This document shows, piece by piece, positions 17,342-26,663 of a DNA stretch of 64,000 bases; position 1 is the stretch's first letter, and every line of letters begins with the position of its first letter. Below the pieces are notes generated by a model, which searched no databases, was not told where the DNA came from, and saw only the letters and a list, made by a program, of their open reading frames with translations. Both the position numbers and the translations under genes were made by a program. Origin of the DNA: Bacteroidota bacterium (GTDB lineage: Bacteria; Bacteroidota; Ignavibacteria; Ignavibacteriales; Ignavibacteriaceae); contig JAKAGV010000002.1 of assembly GCA_021815405.1 (NCBI GenBank), forward strand, positions 248,001 to 312,000, written 5' to 3'.

Positions 17342-19444
17342 ATGAATGCTTTTGAAGCAGAGGATTTTAGACAATTCGTTTTAGATTTGCTTTCCCGCTC
17401 AACTTCTCCCAAGCAAAGATTATACTTACTTAAAGGATATTATAATAACATTTTAAATACCTCGAGTGATATTATTGCCGATGCTTTTATAATAGAGTTT
17501 ATTGATGACTTTTTAGAATGTGCCGATAAGTTCGAAGTTTTTTATTCCCACCCTCAGATTACTGATGACCTTTTAGGAATTTTGAAAAGGCTGAAAGGAC
17601 ATCCTGCTGCGGTTCACTTAGCTGGAAAAATTGATTCTGTTATTTCAATCTTAAGCCGAAAGCTTTTAGAACTGAATGCACTATTGGAAGGTAAACAGTT
17701 AGAAAACTATAAGATAAGAAAGATGCATCTTCCTTTCCTTGAAAAGGATTCTTCACAAAGCGATGTACTTCGTCTTGGTACACTGGAAACAATAACAGTC
17801 AGTATAAAAAAGAACAACCTGAAAAACACTATTACTATTGTTCCTACTCCGGATTTAAATGATGCAGGGTTGACAGAACAAGTATATAAATCCTGGGAAA
17901 CCGCAATAGATTTTATACGCAAGCACGGCGGTAAAATCAGCAGTTATCATACTATAATAATACAATTCGATAATCAGCTTGCTAATTATATCGGCATATC
18001 ATTAGGAGCGGCACTTACATTAAGCATTATCGAAGAGCTTATTACTTTTTATAACTTCCCAATTAAAATTTCCATTAAGGAAAACATCGCCATTACCGGC
18101 GGCTTTGATAATAGTGGAAATTTAATTGTTTTGGACGAAAGCTTGGTATTAAATAAGCTGGAAATAGTATTCTATTCATTCATAAATATATTTATTGTAC
18201 CTGAAGAAAATAAAGCAATAATAGAAACATATTTAAAAGCATTAAAAAAACAATATCCGTCAAGAGATTTGGAAATTATTGGAATTAAAAACCTTCAGGA
18301 TTTACTAAACAGAAGAAACCTAATTGATATAAAAAGATTTAGTGTAATAAAAAGGGCTGCTAAGTTCGCAAAGAAGAATTGGGTTATTAGCATTTTACTC
18401 TTAATTATCATGTTAATTTCAGGATATTTTTATGAATATAATTTTGATGATAACCCGGCAATGCTGGATCTAAGTGGTGATAATTTGATGATAGAAAACA
18501 GCAGCGGTAAAATTCTATGGTCAAAAGAAATTGAAATTGATCCTGTATTTGCTTCATCAACATTAAGATACATTGCCAAAATTATTGATGTAAATAAAGA
18601 TAAAAAAAATGAAGTAATATTATGCCACATATTACAATCAGAACTTAATAATGAAATGGAATACGGAGGTATATTTTGTTATAATTATTTAGGAACCCAA
18701 CTCTGGCATTATGATTTTACTGATACGGTAAAATCTTATGGTGAAAATCTTGATATAAATTATAGCTGCGAATTAATTGACACTGTGACTTATCTTGGCA
18801 AACAATTATTAATAGCAAGAGCAAACAATGGTCCGTCATTTTCTTCTTCAATATTTACTCTTGACCTAAACTCCGGTAAAAGGATAGGCACAACTTTTTG
18901 GAATCCCGGACATATTGATGAAGGTATTATGAAAGTGATGCCGGGCGATAAAAGTTTGATAGTCTTTGCAGGTGGAAATAATGGTTATGAAAAACCTTTT
19001 ATCGGTGGAATTGAACTTAAAAATCTCTTAGGTTACGCACCTTCGACTCACTATTATACTTATCTTAATATGAAACCGGCTGATTTAGCATTTTATATTT
19101 TAATACCCAAAACAGACTATTTAAAACATTTTGCGTTTTCGTTGAGAACTGGAGGAATTGAGCCAGGCAGCTTACGTAATACTGAGCGAGAAAAGAAAAT
19201 ATATTTTGTTACTTGCGAACGAAAATCAAATGAAGCTAGCCTTGAATATAGACTTAGCTATAATTTTAAAGATATATCCATTGTTGTTCTAAGCAACTTC
19301 AGAGTAGAAAGAGATACCGCAGTCGCTCATGGAATTCTTTCTCCCCCCCTTACCGATACACCAGAATTCTGCAAGTTGCTCGAAAACCAAATCCTCTATT
19401 GGAACGGGAAAAAGTTTGTTAAAAAGAATGAACTAAAAAATTAA
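17342..19444 (+). CDS. Membrane-anchored Lon (S16)-fold protein with extracytoplasmic repeat domain
   Basis: 700 residues. Residues 1-135 are helical and unrecognised. Residues ~145-325 read as a Lon proteolytic-domain fold: LGTLETITVSI, TEQVYKSWETAIDFIRKHGGKIS, then YIGISLGAALTL with Ser220 in the place of the Lon GPSAG serine, the strand ENIAITGGFDNSGNLIVLDES, and INIFIVPEEN for the Lon VLIPKEN. By alignment backward from VPEEN, the usual catalytic Lys falls on Leu270, with a Lys two residues later (272), so activity is doubtful. There is no AAA+ domain. A transmembrane helix follows (about 347-363), then about 335 residues with beta-propeller-like features, including DVNKDKKNEVIL, an FG-GAP-type Ca-binding loop. 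Predicted topology: Lon fold in the cytoplasm, propeller outside. Function unknown. Confidence 0.7.
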   Translation: MNAFEAEDFRQFVLDLLSRSTSPKQRLYLLKGYYNNILNTSSDIIADAFIIEFIDDFLECADKFEVFYSHPQITDDLLGILKRLKGHPAAVHLAGKIDSVISILSRKLLELNALLEGKQLENYKIRKMHLPFLEKDSSQSDVLRLGTLETITVSIKKNNLKNTITIVPTPDLNDAGLTEQVYKSWETAIDFIRKHGGKISSYHTIIIQFDNQLANYIGISLGAALTLSIIEELITFYNFPIKISIKENIAITGGFDNSGNLIVLDESLVLNKLEIVFYSFINIFIVPEENKAIIETYLKALKKQYPSRDLEIIGIKNLQDLLNRRNLIDIKRFSVIKRAAKFAKKNWVISILLLIIMLISGYFYEYNFDDNPAMLDLSGDNLMIENSSGKILWSKEIEIDPVFASSTLRYIAKIIDVNKDKKNEVILCHILQSELNNEMEYGGIFCYNYLGTQLWHYDFTDTVKSYGENLDINYSCELIDTVTYLGKQLLIARANNGPSFSSSIFTLDLNSGKRIGTTFWNPGHIDEGIMKVMPGDKSLIVFAGGNNGYEKPFIGGIELKNLLGYAPSTHYYTYLNMKPADLAFYILIPKTDYLKHFAFSLRTGGIEPGSLRNTEREKKIYFVTCERKSNEASLEYRLSYNFKDISIVVLSNFRVERDTAVAHGILSPPLTDTPEFCKLLENQILYWNGKKFVKKNELKN

Positions 19445-19473
19445 CTTAAGATTCTGAAGTTACGCAGTTGTTT

Positions 19474-19590
19474 GACAGTTGCACTGTCGAACTTTACTCT
19501 GATAAGAGTTGCACTCTGAAAATAACATTAATATTGTTAATATTGCGGTATAACTGCATGCAGAATTGCATCTGACAGTACAACTGTCAG
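19474..19590. repeat. Cluster of short palindromes with TTGCA or ACA cores
   Basis: GACAGT-TGC-ACTGTC (19474-19488), AGAGT-TGC-ACTCT (19505-19517), CTGCATGCAG (19554-19563) and CTGACAGT-ACA-ACTGTCAG (19572-19590). The arms differ between hairpins but each pair is internally complementary. It fills most of the gap between convergent genes ending at 19444 and 19650. Confidence 0.7.
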
Positions 19591-19649
19591 ACAACATTAT
19601 TAATTTGCTAAACTTCAATTAAGATTTTTGCTTTTCTATTATCTATAAT

Positions 19650-20144
19650 CTATTCATTCATTTTAATGATAGAAAGCTTGTCGTTTAATTCTTTAAGTTG
19701 AATTGACATGGGATCTATAGACGCCAACGTTGTAATTACTGATTTTAACTCATCAATATTTTTTTCAGCTCTCTGAATAATATCATCATGTACGCCGGTA
19801 TCCTTCATATCTAATATTAATAACTGCATGGAAGATGCAGAGTTTTGTAGAAGGTCTTGTATTGTACGCATGGTTGCTGTGTAAATTTCTCTTCTTTCTT
19901 TGCCTATCTTTTTCTTTACATTTATTTCACGCTGCCAAAAACCAAATGTTAACGCAATAAACAAGGGAACTATCCAAAAGTAATCCTTTTTTATTAGGAA
20001 CTGGAAAAAATCAAGAATAGGATGCTTACCCCAAAATATATTTACAACTATTATAAATAATAAAATAATCGAAAAAACTACTATTAGTCTTATGTTTCCA
20101 TTTATAATTTTCATACGGAATGAACAAGCCTCTTCCTTAAACAA
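19650..20144 (-). CDS. Small membrane protein with cytoplasmic helical tail
   Basis: 164 residues. Two hydrophobic helices (about 18-38, LIVVFSIILLFIIVVNIFW, and about 55-69) are followed by a basic stretch (QREINVKKKIGKERREIY). The tail is a long amphipathic helix pair (TATMRTIQDLLQNSASSMQLLILDMKD ... KNIDELKSVITTLASI) reminiscent of a histidine-kinase dimerisation bundle, but without a phospho-acceptor His in the expected place and without an ATPase domain. Unrecognised family. It converges on the Lon-like gene, so a functional link is possible but not shown. Confidence 0.65.
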   Translation of the reverse strand: MFKEEACSFRMKIINGNIRLIVVFSIILLFIIVVNIFWGKHPILDFFQFLIKKDYFWIVPLFIALTFGFWQREINVKKKIGKERREIYTATMRTIQDLLQNSASSMQLLILDMKDTGVHDDIIQRAEKNIDELKSVITTLASIDPMSIQLKELNDKLSIIKMNE

Positions 20145-20727
20145 AACTGAGAAAATCTTGAGTAAATTAAATATTGTGTTACCGCAATCAAATTTACTTA
20201 AAAATCATTAAAAATAAAGCAATTGGTGAATAGGTTATAAGTTTTTTGATAATAATAGTGAGTACGCTCTAAGAAGATAATTCCCGTGAAAACTTAATTT
20301 CTTGAGGATATTGTTTATCTTGAATAATAGCTATCTGTTATAATCTAAATATGCTTTTATTCATCCTCTATAAGGATGTCCTTTTAATCGACAAATTTTT
20401 TACTATAATAATTCAACATTTACGATGTTCTTCTTTGACCGCGTAGAGGATTTATAAATGTTTTTTATGTAAGCTATTTGTGATAATTTCCTTCAACGTT
20501 AGGTTGATACCTAAGCCTGAAAACGAGAATCTAAAGAGTTTATTATTTGGAATAGACTCCCACTCTCGCGGGAATGATATTTCATCTATTTAGGCTTTTA
20601 GACCAGACTCATATATAGTTAAATTTGAATGCACTCTGAACATACTATGAATGCACTCTGAATGCACACTCAATACACTCTACCCTAATATATCTAATAC
20701 ATCAATTATACTATTCCGGTACTTATC
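20145..20727. other. 583-bp intergenic region
   Basis: No gene seen. It contains the hairpin CATCCT-ctat-AAGGATG near 20363-20379, a segment TCCCACTCTCGCGGGA inside a larger imperfect palindrome with CTAAGCCTGAAA and TTTAGGCTTTTA (about 20510-20604), and three or four copies of the word GAATGCACTCTGAA or variants at about 20628-20675. These look like repeat debris. It includes the upstream regions of the minus-strand gene ending at 20144. Confidence 0.5.
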
Positions 20728-21974
20728 TTAAAATTCATATCCGCCGAAACTGACACTTAAACCATACAGTTTTGACTCTCTAACATCTTCAGGAAATAAA
20801 GTTGATGTGTAATATTGGATGTCAAAATGATCGGCTATATAATTAAAAATTCTGTCCGATGTATAAGCTTTCAGAAAAGTAAGAATTCCTTTTGCTCTTA
20901 TGCCATATCCGTAAGCTTTTTCTTGTTGATAGCCATTCCCGTCAAATCTACCGATCATGAATTCAACAGTTTCAAAAAGACTGAAATTATTTCCTTTATG
21001 AACCGAAACATTATCGTTGCCTTTAAGTTCAATCAGATTTTTACCGAAGATGATATCACCGGTTAAACCTTGATAATTAACGGTATTATTAGTCCAATTC
21101 CTTTGAACTAGAATATTATCAGCTTCCGCTATAAAATCATATTCGAAGGCTCTCAAGATTGAATTATTCAGCTTGATATCAAGTCCGGCAGATAAAGTAT
21201 AACCTAATCTCGCTGTTCTTGGCAGCGGATCTGATTGAGCAGGATCTATATAATATATTTCTTTACCGATATTCAATTGAGAATATCCCATCGAAATATT
21301 AAAGTAAGGCATTGCCGGAATACTTTGAAGAACATTAAAGTGTAAATCCGGCTCAATGAGTTTAGTTACCGGAATAGTCATCAACAAGCCGTAATCCATT
21401 GTTGATGCATCTGCTTCAATGCTCTTTGTTGTGTTTAATGAATAACCCTGCAAAACAGAGCGGATTGATTTGTAAGAAAGTCCCGCGCTTATTTGAATAT
21501 AGTAATCCAGACCAACACCGAATCCGTATGCATTATATTCATCATAAGAATCATTTAAGGTAGGATTACCATAAAATAATCCGTAATCCATTTTTGAATG
21601 AATATAACCAAAGCCAGCGCTAAGCTTTAATCCGTTAAGCAGCTTATCAAAGTTATATCCGATATTAAAAGAAGAATTTTTATACGTGGTCCGCAGAATG
21701 GAGGCATCCAATGACTGTTTGACGGATCAAGTTGGTAAGATAAGTTTTCGGTTTGACTTATATATCCAAGCTGTGCAGGATTGTAATAAAATCCATATGT
21801 ATCATGGTTTGGAAAAGAAACCCCAACCATTCCCAATCCGTTTAATCTTGGGGAAGGATTTAAGTATAAAACTGGCAAAGCAGTTTGCCCCTGTGAAAAA
21901 GATATTTGAACAAAAGCAAAAGCAAAAAACAGAACTGCAATAACACGGAAAGTTTTCATTATGCGCTCCCGCAA
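20728..21974 (-). pseudogene. Outer-membrane beta-barrel protein (PorV/PorQ-like), frameshifted
   Basis: Two overlapping frames form one gene. The first (starting about 21959-21974) gives a signal peptide and the family-like opening LNPSPRLNGLGMVGVSFPN, FYYNPAQLGYI. The second (to 20728) continues with barrel-like strands (YKNSSFNIGYNF, LKLSAGFGYIHS, ISAGLSYKSIRSVLQGYS) and ends with LYGLSVSFGGYEF, an aromatic C-terminus typical of outer-membrane barrels. The switch occurs near 21690-21705. The joined product would be about 410 residues. Either one indel has inactivated the gene or the assembly has a base error there. The PorV/PorQ label rests on the opening only. Confidence 0.65.
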
Positions 21975-22069
21975 TTAGTTAGACTTTTATTTTCTACTAA
22001 TCAAATCTAAAGAACAGTAATTTAAAAATACAAATCTAATTGGAAAAGGGATGAAAATTTACCTTACTA

Positions 22070-22193
22070 ACTCACGTTACGCACAAATTAAAAGAATACT
22101 AGTTTGTCATTCCGAACTTGTTTCGGAATCTCATTTTTCGAAATGTTTTTAGATGCTGAATCAAGTTCAGCATGACTTGTGCGTAACATGACT
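22070..22193 (+). mobile_element. 124-bp MITE-like element, copy 5 (second subfamily)
   Basis: 124 bp, ends ACTCACGTTACGCACA and TGTGCGTAACATGACT, duplication TACTA at 22065-22069 and 22194-22198. The centre (AAAGAATACTAGTTTG, TTTTTCGAAATGTTTTTAG) differs from copies 1, 2 and 4 but nearly equals copy 7. The left hairpin loop is CTTGT. Confidence 0.93.
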
Positions 22194-22269
22194 TACTAAG
22201 ATTAAACAACCATTTATCAAAAAATATTCCCGCTTATTTATTTTTCCCATGTATCTGCAATGATTAATT

Positions 22270-22277
22270 TAAGTTTG
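22270..22277 (+). promoter_or_regulatory. Candidate -7 box TAAGTTTG
   Basis: Exact match to the Bacteroidota -7 consensus TAnnTTTG, 28 bases before the ATG of the M61 peptidase. No clear TTTG -33 element is found at the standard distance. Confidence 0.45.
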
Positions 22278-22305
22278 TATTTAAAATGATAAAAGAAGGA
22301 AAGTT

Positions 22306-24087
22306 ATGAAAAAGAGAGCCGCAATTACCTCCTTTACCGGAATGTTTTTAATCCTGTTTTCAATTTTTGTTTCAGCCCAGCAAAAGTTTTATATAAATCT
22401 TAATGACAGATCAACCAATGTTTTTACCGTTGAGCTTAAGCCTGATAAGCTGACTTCGAGGAACGACATTTATCAGTTCGCGGCAACGGCTCCAGGCACT
22501 TATCAAACAATGGATATTGGAAGATTCGTAAAATCATTTAAAGCTTATGATGCGAGCGGAAATGAAATAAAGACTGAACACATTTCTGTAAATCAGTGGC
22601 AGCTTTCTTCACCTAATAAGGTTAAAAAAATTGTCTATCAGATATCGGATACATGGAATACTAAAGTAGATACTAATTATATTTATCAAATGTGCGGCTC
22701 TGCTATTGAAGCGAACGATGTATTAATCAACGGACAATGTGTATTCGGTTATTTCCATGGAATGCAATCCTATCCAATCAAGGTAAAAATAGATTATCCA
22801 AAAGATTGGATTGCTGGTACTGCGCTTCCTCTTGATAAGGATGGGAATTATGATGCCGATACTTTTGATAAAATTGTTGACTCCCCTATTCTCTTAGGTA
22901 AATTAACCAAAGCTTCTCTAAAAATTGGAAAAACAAAAATTGATGTTTATACTTATTCCAAAACTGATATGATAAAATCTGATGAATTGGTTAATCTTCT
23001 AAAAGATATTTTGAATGCTGAGAATGATTTTATGGAAGGTCTTCCAGTGAGTCATTATACTTTTCTATTTCATTTTGAAAATATGTCTGCCGGTGCATGG
23101 GAACATTCTTACAGTTCCGAATATGTTTACCAGGAATTGCCGCTCGCAACTCTCCAAGATAATATTAGATCTGTAGTTGCTCATGAATTTTTTCATATCT
23201 TGACTCCGCTAACCATCCACAGTGAATTAGTAGCAAAGTTTAATTTTGAAAAACCGGTTATGTCTCAACACCTTTGGTTCTATGAAGGCGTTACCGAATG
23301 GGCTGCACACATGCTTGAGCTTAGAGACCACTTAATAACTCTTGATCAGTACCTGGATGTACTTCATGAAAAATTAATGACGAACGACGCTTTCAGACAG
23401 GATTTAAGTTTGACCGATCTTGGAATACATTGCACAGAATTGCAGGATCAGTATCCAAACATCTATATGAAAGGAGCTATTGTTGCAGGTTTGCTTGACA
23501 TCAGACTGCTTCAACTCTCTCATGGTAAAAGAGGATTACGCGAGGTCATACTTCAGCTTTCAAAAATATACGGACCAAATAAATCATTCAGCGAGAAAAA
23601 TTTCTTCACTGACTTCACCAAGCTTACTTACCCTGAAATCGGCGACTTCCTTGATAAATATATTGAGCATGCTGACAAACTTCCAGTAAAAGAATATTAT
23701 GCCTTACTTGGCATTAACTACACAGGATTTGAAGGATACGATTCAAGCAAGATCTCCCTCGGACTTCAGTTGGGCTTTAAGAATAATAAGATTGTTGTAA
23801 ATGATCTAAATGCAGATTCACCTAACAAAGGAATATTTGAACGCGGAGACATCTTTTACAAGTATGATGGTAATGAAATAACTTTAGCAAGTTTCCAGAA
23901 TCTATATTCCAAAATTAGAAAGATGAAGATTGGTGACAACCTAAAAATCACTGTCATTCGCAATGGCAAAGAAATAGATTTAACAGCCAAGGTAAGTGCT
24001 CAGGCAATTAAGCACATCTTCTCCATAAATAAAGATGCAACTCCGGAAGAGCTCGAATTAAGAAATGCCTGGCTGAAGAATTTATAA
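22306..24087 (+). CDS. M61-family metallopeptidase with PDZ domain
   Basis: 593 residues. The signal peptide ends about residue 25 (FVSAQ). An N-terminal beta domain is followed by the gluzincin catalytic region: VVAHEFFHILTPL (HExxH zinc motif) and, downstream, WFYEGVTEWAAHMLELRD, whose EGVTEW supplies the third ligand Glu. The C-terminal ~90 residues form a PDZ domain (LGLQLGFKNNKIVVNDL, KGIFERGDIFYKYDG, GDNLKITVIRNGKEIDL). Family knowledge: glycyl-type aminopeptidases or processing peptidases, here periplasmic or exported. A purine-rich SD (AAGAAGGAAAG) precedes the ATG. A MITE begins on the last base of its stop codon. Confidence 0.9.
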   Translation: MKKRAAITSFTGMFLILFSIFVSAQQKFYINLNDRSTNVFTVELKPDKLTSRNDIYQFAATAPGTYQTMDIGRFVKSFKAYDASGNEIKTEHISVNQWQLSSPNKVKKIVYQISDTWNTKVDTNYIYQMCGSAIEANDVLINGQCVFGYFHGMQSYPIKVKIDYPKDWIAGTALPLDKDGNYDADTFDKIVDSPILLGKLTKASLKIGKTKIDVYTYSKTDMIKSDELVNLLKDILNAENDFMEGLPVSHYTFLFHFENMSAGAWEHSYSSEYVYQELPLATLQDNIRSVVAHEFFHILTPLTIHSELVAKFNFEKPVMSQHLWFYEGVTEWAAHMLELRDHLITLDQYLDVLHEKLMTNDAFRQDLSLTDLGIHCTELQDQYPNIYMKGAIVAGLLDIRLLQLSHGKRGLREVILQLSKIYGPNKSFSEKNFFTDFTKLTYPEIGDFLDKYIEHADKLPVKEYYALLGINYTGFEGYDSSKISLGLQLGFKNNKIVVNDLNADSPNKGIFERGDIFYKYDGNEITLASFQNLYSKIRKMKIGDNLKITVIRNGKEIDLTAKVSAQAIKHIFSINKDATPEELELRNAWLKNL

Positions 24088-24210
24088 CTCACGTTACGCA
24101 CATGTCATGCTGAACTTGATTCAGCATCCCAAAAATGTCGAAAAATGAGATTCCGAATCAAGTTCGGAATGACAAAGTAAATTAGATCCTTAATTGTGTG
24201 TAACGTAAGT
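24087..24210 (-). mobile_element. 124-bp MITE-like element, copy 6 (inverted)
   Basis: 124 bp in the opposite orientation (GCTGAA hairpin first). Ends are ACTCACGTTACGCACA and TGTGTGTAACGTAAGT. The flanks share only TATA (24083-24086 and 24211-24214), so the 5-bp duplication has decayed by one base. The left boundary coincides with the stop codon of the M61 gene. Confidence 0.9.
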
Positions 24211-24219
24211 TATAAGATT

Positions 24220-24435
24220 TTAATCTTCCAATTCTTCGCAGGAATAACCGTTGGCATTAAACAGAAATATTAATGAGTTGTTAAGGTTTTCGTCTGTTTC
24301 GACCCGGAATATTTTGTCGCAGTCTTCAAGATCAAAGTTCCATCTGCCGTCTTTTACTATATCATTTATATAAGGCTGAAGCTTTGAAACATCTTTATTA
24401 CTTTGAACTGTAGTCTTAAATACCAATACGTTCAT
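24220..24435 (-). CDS. Small conserved-looking protein, possible HMA-like fold
   Basis: 71 residues from ATG at 24435, chosen because GAGG lies 6 bases upstream; an ATG 12 bases further up is the alternative. The sequence MNVLVFKTTVQSNKDV, WNFDLEDCDKIFRVE and NANGYSCEELED suggests a compact beta-alpha-beta-beta-alpha-beta fold of heavy-metal-associated type. The metal-binding CxxC is absent. Function unknown. It stands alone, between the M61/MITE and the molybdopterin oxidoreductase genes, 79 bp upstream of... the latter's 3' end, on the same strand. Confidence 0.65.
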   Translation of the reverse strand: MNVLVFKTTVQSNKDVSKLQPYINDIVKDGRWNFDLEDCDKIFRVETDENLNNSLIFLFNANGYSCEELED

Positions 24436-24514
24436 CCGTGACCTCATAAATTAAAAATGTTTTTCTATTTTAAATGACGGATCACGCGGCAAAATATTTT
24501 AACCGTTGATAATT

Positions 24515-26662
24515 TTAATTCTTATTTAAAGCTTGTTTTACTCTTTCTGGATTCATCGGAAGTTGAAATAATCTTGCACCGGTTGCATCAAAAATTGCAT
24601 TGGCAACTACCGCTCCCATCAATATTATGGCAGGCTCTCCGCCTCCCTGCGGCGGTGCATTCTTGTTATCAATTATTATTGTTTCAATTTTAGGAAGCCA
24701 TGAGAATCTTGGAATTTCATAAGTATCGAAATTTAAGTCTAAGATTTCGCCGTCTCTGAAATGAATATCTTCTTTCAAAGCATAACCGAGCCCCATCGTA
24801 ATGCAGCCTTCCATCTGGATAGTTGCACCTTCCGGATTTACTGCAAGTCCCATATCCTGTGCACAAACAACCCGTTTAACTTGAACATCGCCGGTTTGTT
24901 TATTTACTTTAACCTCCGCAATAGCGGCTACTGTAGTCCCCGCATCTGTACCGCATGCAATACCAAAGCCTCTTCCGCTTGGAGCTGCTGCCGGTTTCCA
25001 TCCGAATTTCTCTGCTGCGGCTTTTAAAACATTTATCATTTTTTTATCATTCAAATTTCGAAGCCTGAATTCCAGTGGATCTATTTTAGCTTTAGCAGCC
25101 ATTATATCTATTTGAGATTCTCTTGCAAAGGTATTTGTGTTATTTCCGGGTGCTCTCCATGCACCTGTTGCAAAAGGATGAGCATTGCCTCCCCAACCTG
25201 AACCATAAACAGTGGTACTGTTATTCGGAATATCGTAAAACACCGGTGCTCCTCTTTCACCTGCATAATAAACATGATAATCCCAAAGTGTAATTTTACC
25301 TTTACCATTTATACCGGATTTTATTTTTACAATAGCTGCCGGACGAAATGAGTCATTATAGAATTCTTCTTCTCTTGTCCATGCAACTTGCACCGGTTTA
25401 CCGGTTAGTTTTGCAAGTCGTACTGCTTCGATAATTTGATTATTGCGTGATTTGCCTCCGAACCCTCCTCCAAGAAAAGGCGGAATAATTCTAACATTCT
25501 TTGAAGGAATACTGAGCTCTTTCGCAACTTCGTCTTTAGCAGGAAATGGAGTTTGGGTTGATGCCCAAACTGTTACTTTGTCTCCTTCAATTTTGGCGAC
25601 AGCAGTATGGGGTTCCATTGGTGAATGAGCTTTATACCCATCAAGGTAAGTCTCTTCAAAAATATTTTCAGCTTCACCTTCACCTTTCTTAAGATCACCG
25701 GCTTTTGCAACAACTTCACCGTTCGAGGCAGATTTAAGCAAGTGATCAAAAATATTTTTATCGTTTATTCCTGTCTTAGGTTTATCAAATTTTGCTTTCA
25801 CTTTGGAAAGCGCTATTTCAGCAACATCAGGATATTTATGCAGCAATGCAATGAAATCGCCTTCATGAATAACCTGAATGCCGTCAACTTTTTTTGCTTC
25901 AGATAAATCAACATCAACAAGCTTAGCTCCGTGAACTGGCGATCTTAAAATTTTGGCGTAAAGCATTCCCGGCAGTTGAATATCGCCGGTATATTTAGCT
26001 TTGCCTGTAACTTTTTCATAAGCATCTCTTCGATTCTCCGGCTTGCCAATTATTTTAAACTCGGAAGGTTTCTTAACTTCAGGTTTTTCTTTTAAATGAC
26101 GTTCAATCTTTTTCCCTTTTGCCAGCATTGCGTAAGAAATTTTATTCTTTCTGTTCCGGGTGTCAAATACAATTCCATTTTCAGTTGATAAATATTTCAT
26201 CGGTACTTTCAATTGCTGCGAAGCTAATTCAATTAACACGCGCCTTCCCTCTGCACCGGCAGCTCTAAGCGCAGGTCCGAAGAACCTTGTTGACATCGAG
26301 CCGAAGGTTCCCATATCCCACGGACAAAGATCTGTATCTCCCATTACCATTTTGACATTTTCAAATTTAACATCCAGTTCATCAGCGAGTTCCTGTGCTA
26401 AAGATGTAATTATTCCCTGACCCATTTCTATCTTACCGGTAAAACAGGTAACTTTTCCATCCTCTCCTATTTTTAAAAATGCATTAAAATCTGCTGGAAG
26501 ATTTTGTCCTCTTCTCTGCCGTTCCTGAGCAAACACTGAAGTATCCCAAAGCGTAAATAAAATATAAATTCCTGTACCGGCAATTTTTATAAACTCTCTA
26601 CGGTCAATTAGAGTTTCAGATTGATTATCCTTAAAATCTAGATCAAGTAATTCTTCGTTCAT
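24515..26662 (-). CDS. Xanthine-dehydrogenase-family molybdopterin-binding subunit
   Basis: 715 residues. The N-terminus carries a Tat-like signal (RREFIKIAGTGIYILF, about 22-45), then the aldehyde oxidase/xanthine dehydrogenase large-subunit fold: GEDGKVTCFTGKIEMGQGI, the hammerhead domain KVTGKAKYTGDIQLPGMLYAKILRSP, PFLGGGFGGKSR, GAWRAPGN and the C-terminal GGGEPAIILMGAVVANAI, where GGGEPA carries the usual catalytic Glu. The layout matches the IorB-type two-subunit enzymes exported folded by Tat. The substrate (N-heterocycle or aldehyde) cannot be read from sequence. It is preceded by the 2Fe-2S subunit with one base between them. Confidence 0.92.
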   Translation of the reverse strand: MNEELLDLDFKDNQSETLIDRREFIKIAGTGIYILFTLWDTSVFAQERQRRGQNLPADFNAFLKIGEDGKVTCFTGKIEMGQGIITSLAQELADELDVKFENVKMVMGDTDLCPWDMGTFGSMSTRFFGPALRAAGAEGRRVLIELASQQLKVPMKYLSTENGIVFDTRNRKNKISYAMLAKGKKIERHLKEKPEVKKPSEFKIIGKPENRRDAYEKVTGKAKYTGDIQLPGMLYAKILRSPVHGAKLVDVDLSEAKKVDGIQVIHEGDFIALLHKYPDVAEIALSKVKAKFDKPKTGINDKNIFDHLLKSASNGEVVAKAGDLKKGEGEAENIFEETYLDGYKAHSPMEPHTAVAKIEGDKVTVWASTQTPFPAKDEVAKELSIPSKNVRIIPPFLGGGFGGKSRNNQIIEAVRLAKLTGKPVQVAWTREEEFYNDSFRPAAIVKIKSGINGKGKITLWDYHVYYAGERGAPVFYDIPNNSTTVYGSGWGGNAHPFATGAWRAPGNNTNTFARESQIDIMAAKAKIDPLEFRLRNLNDKKMINVLKAAAEKFGWKPAAAPSGRGFGIACGTDAGTTVAAIAEVKVNKQTGDVQVKRVVCAQDMGLAVNPEGATIQMEGCITMGLGYALKEDIHFRDGEILDLNFDTYEIPRFSWLPKIETIIIDNKNAPPQGGGEPAIILMGAVVANAIFDATGARLFQLPMNPERVKQALNKN

Positions 26663-26663
26663 T

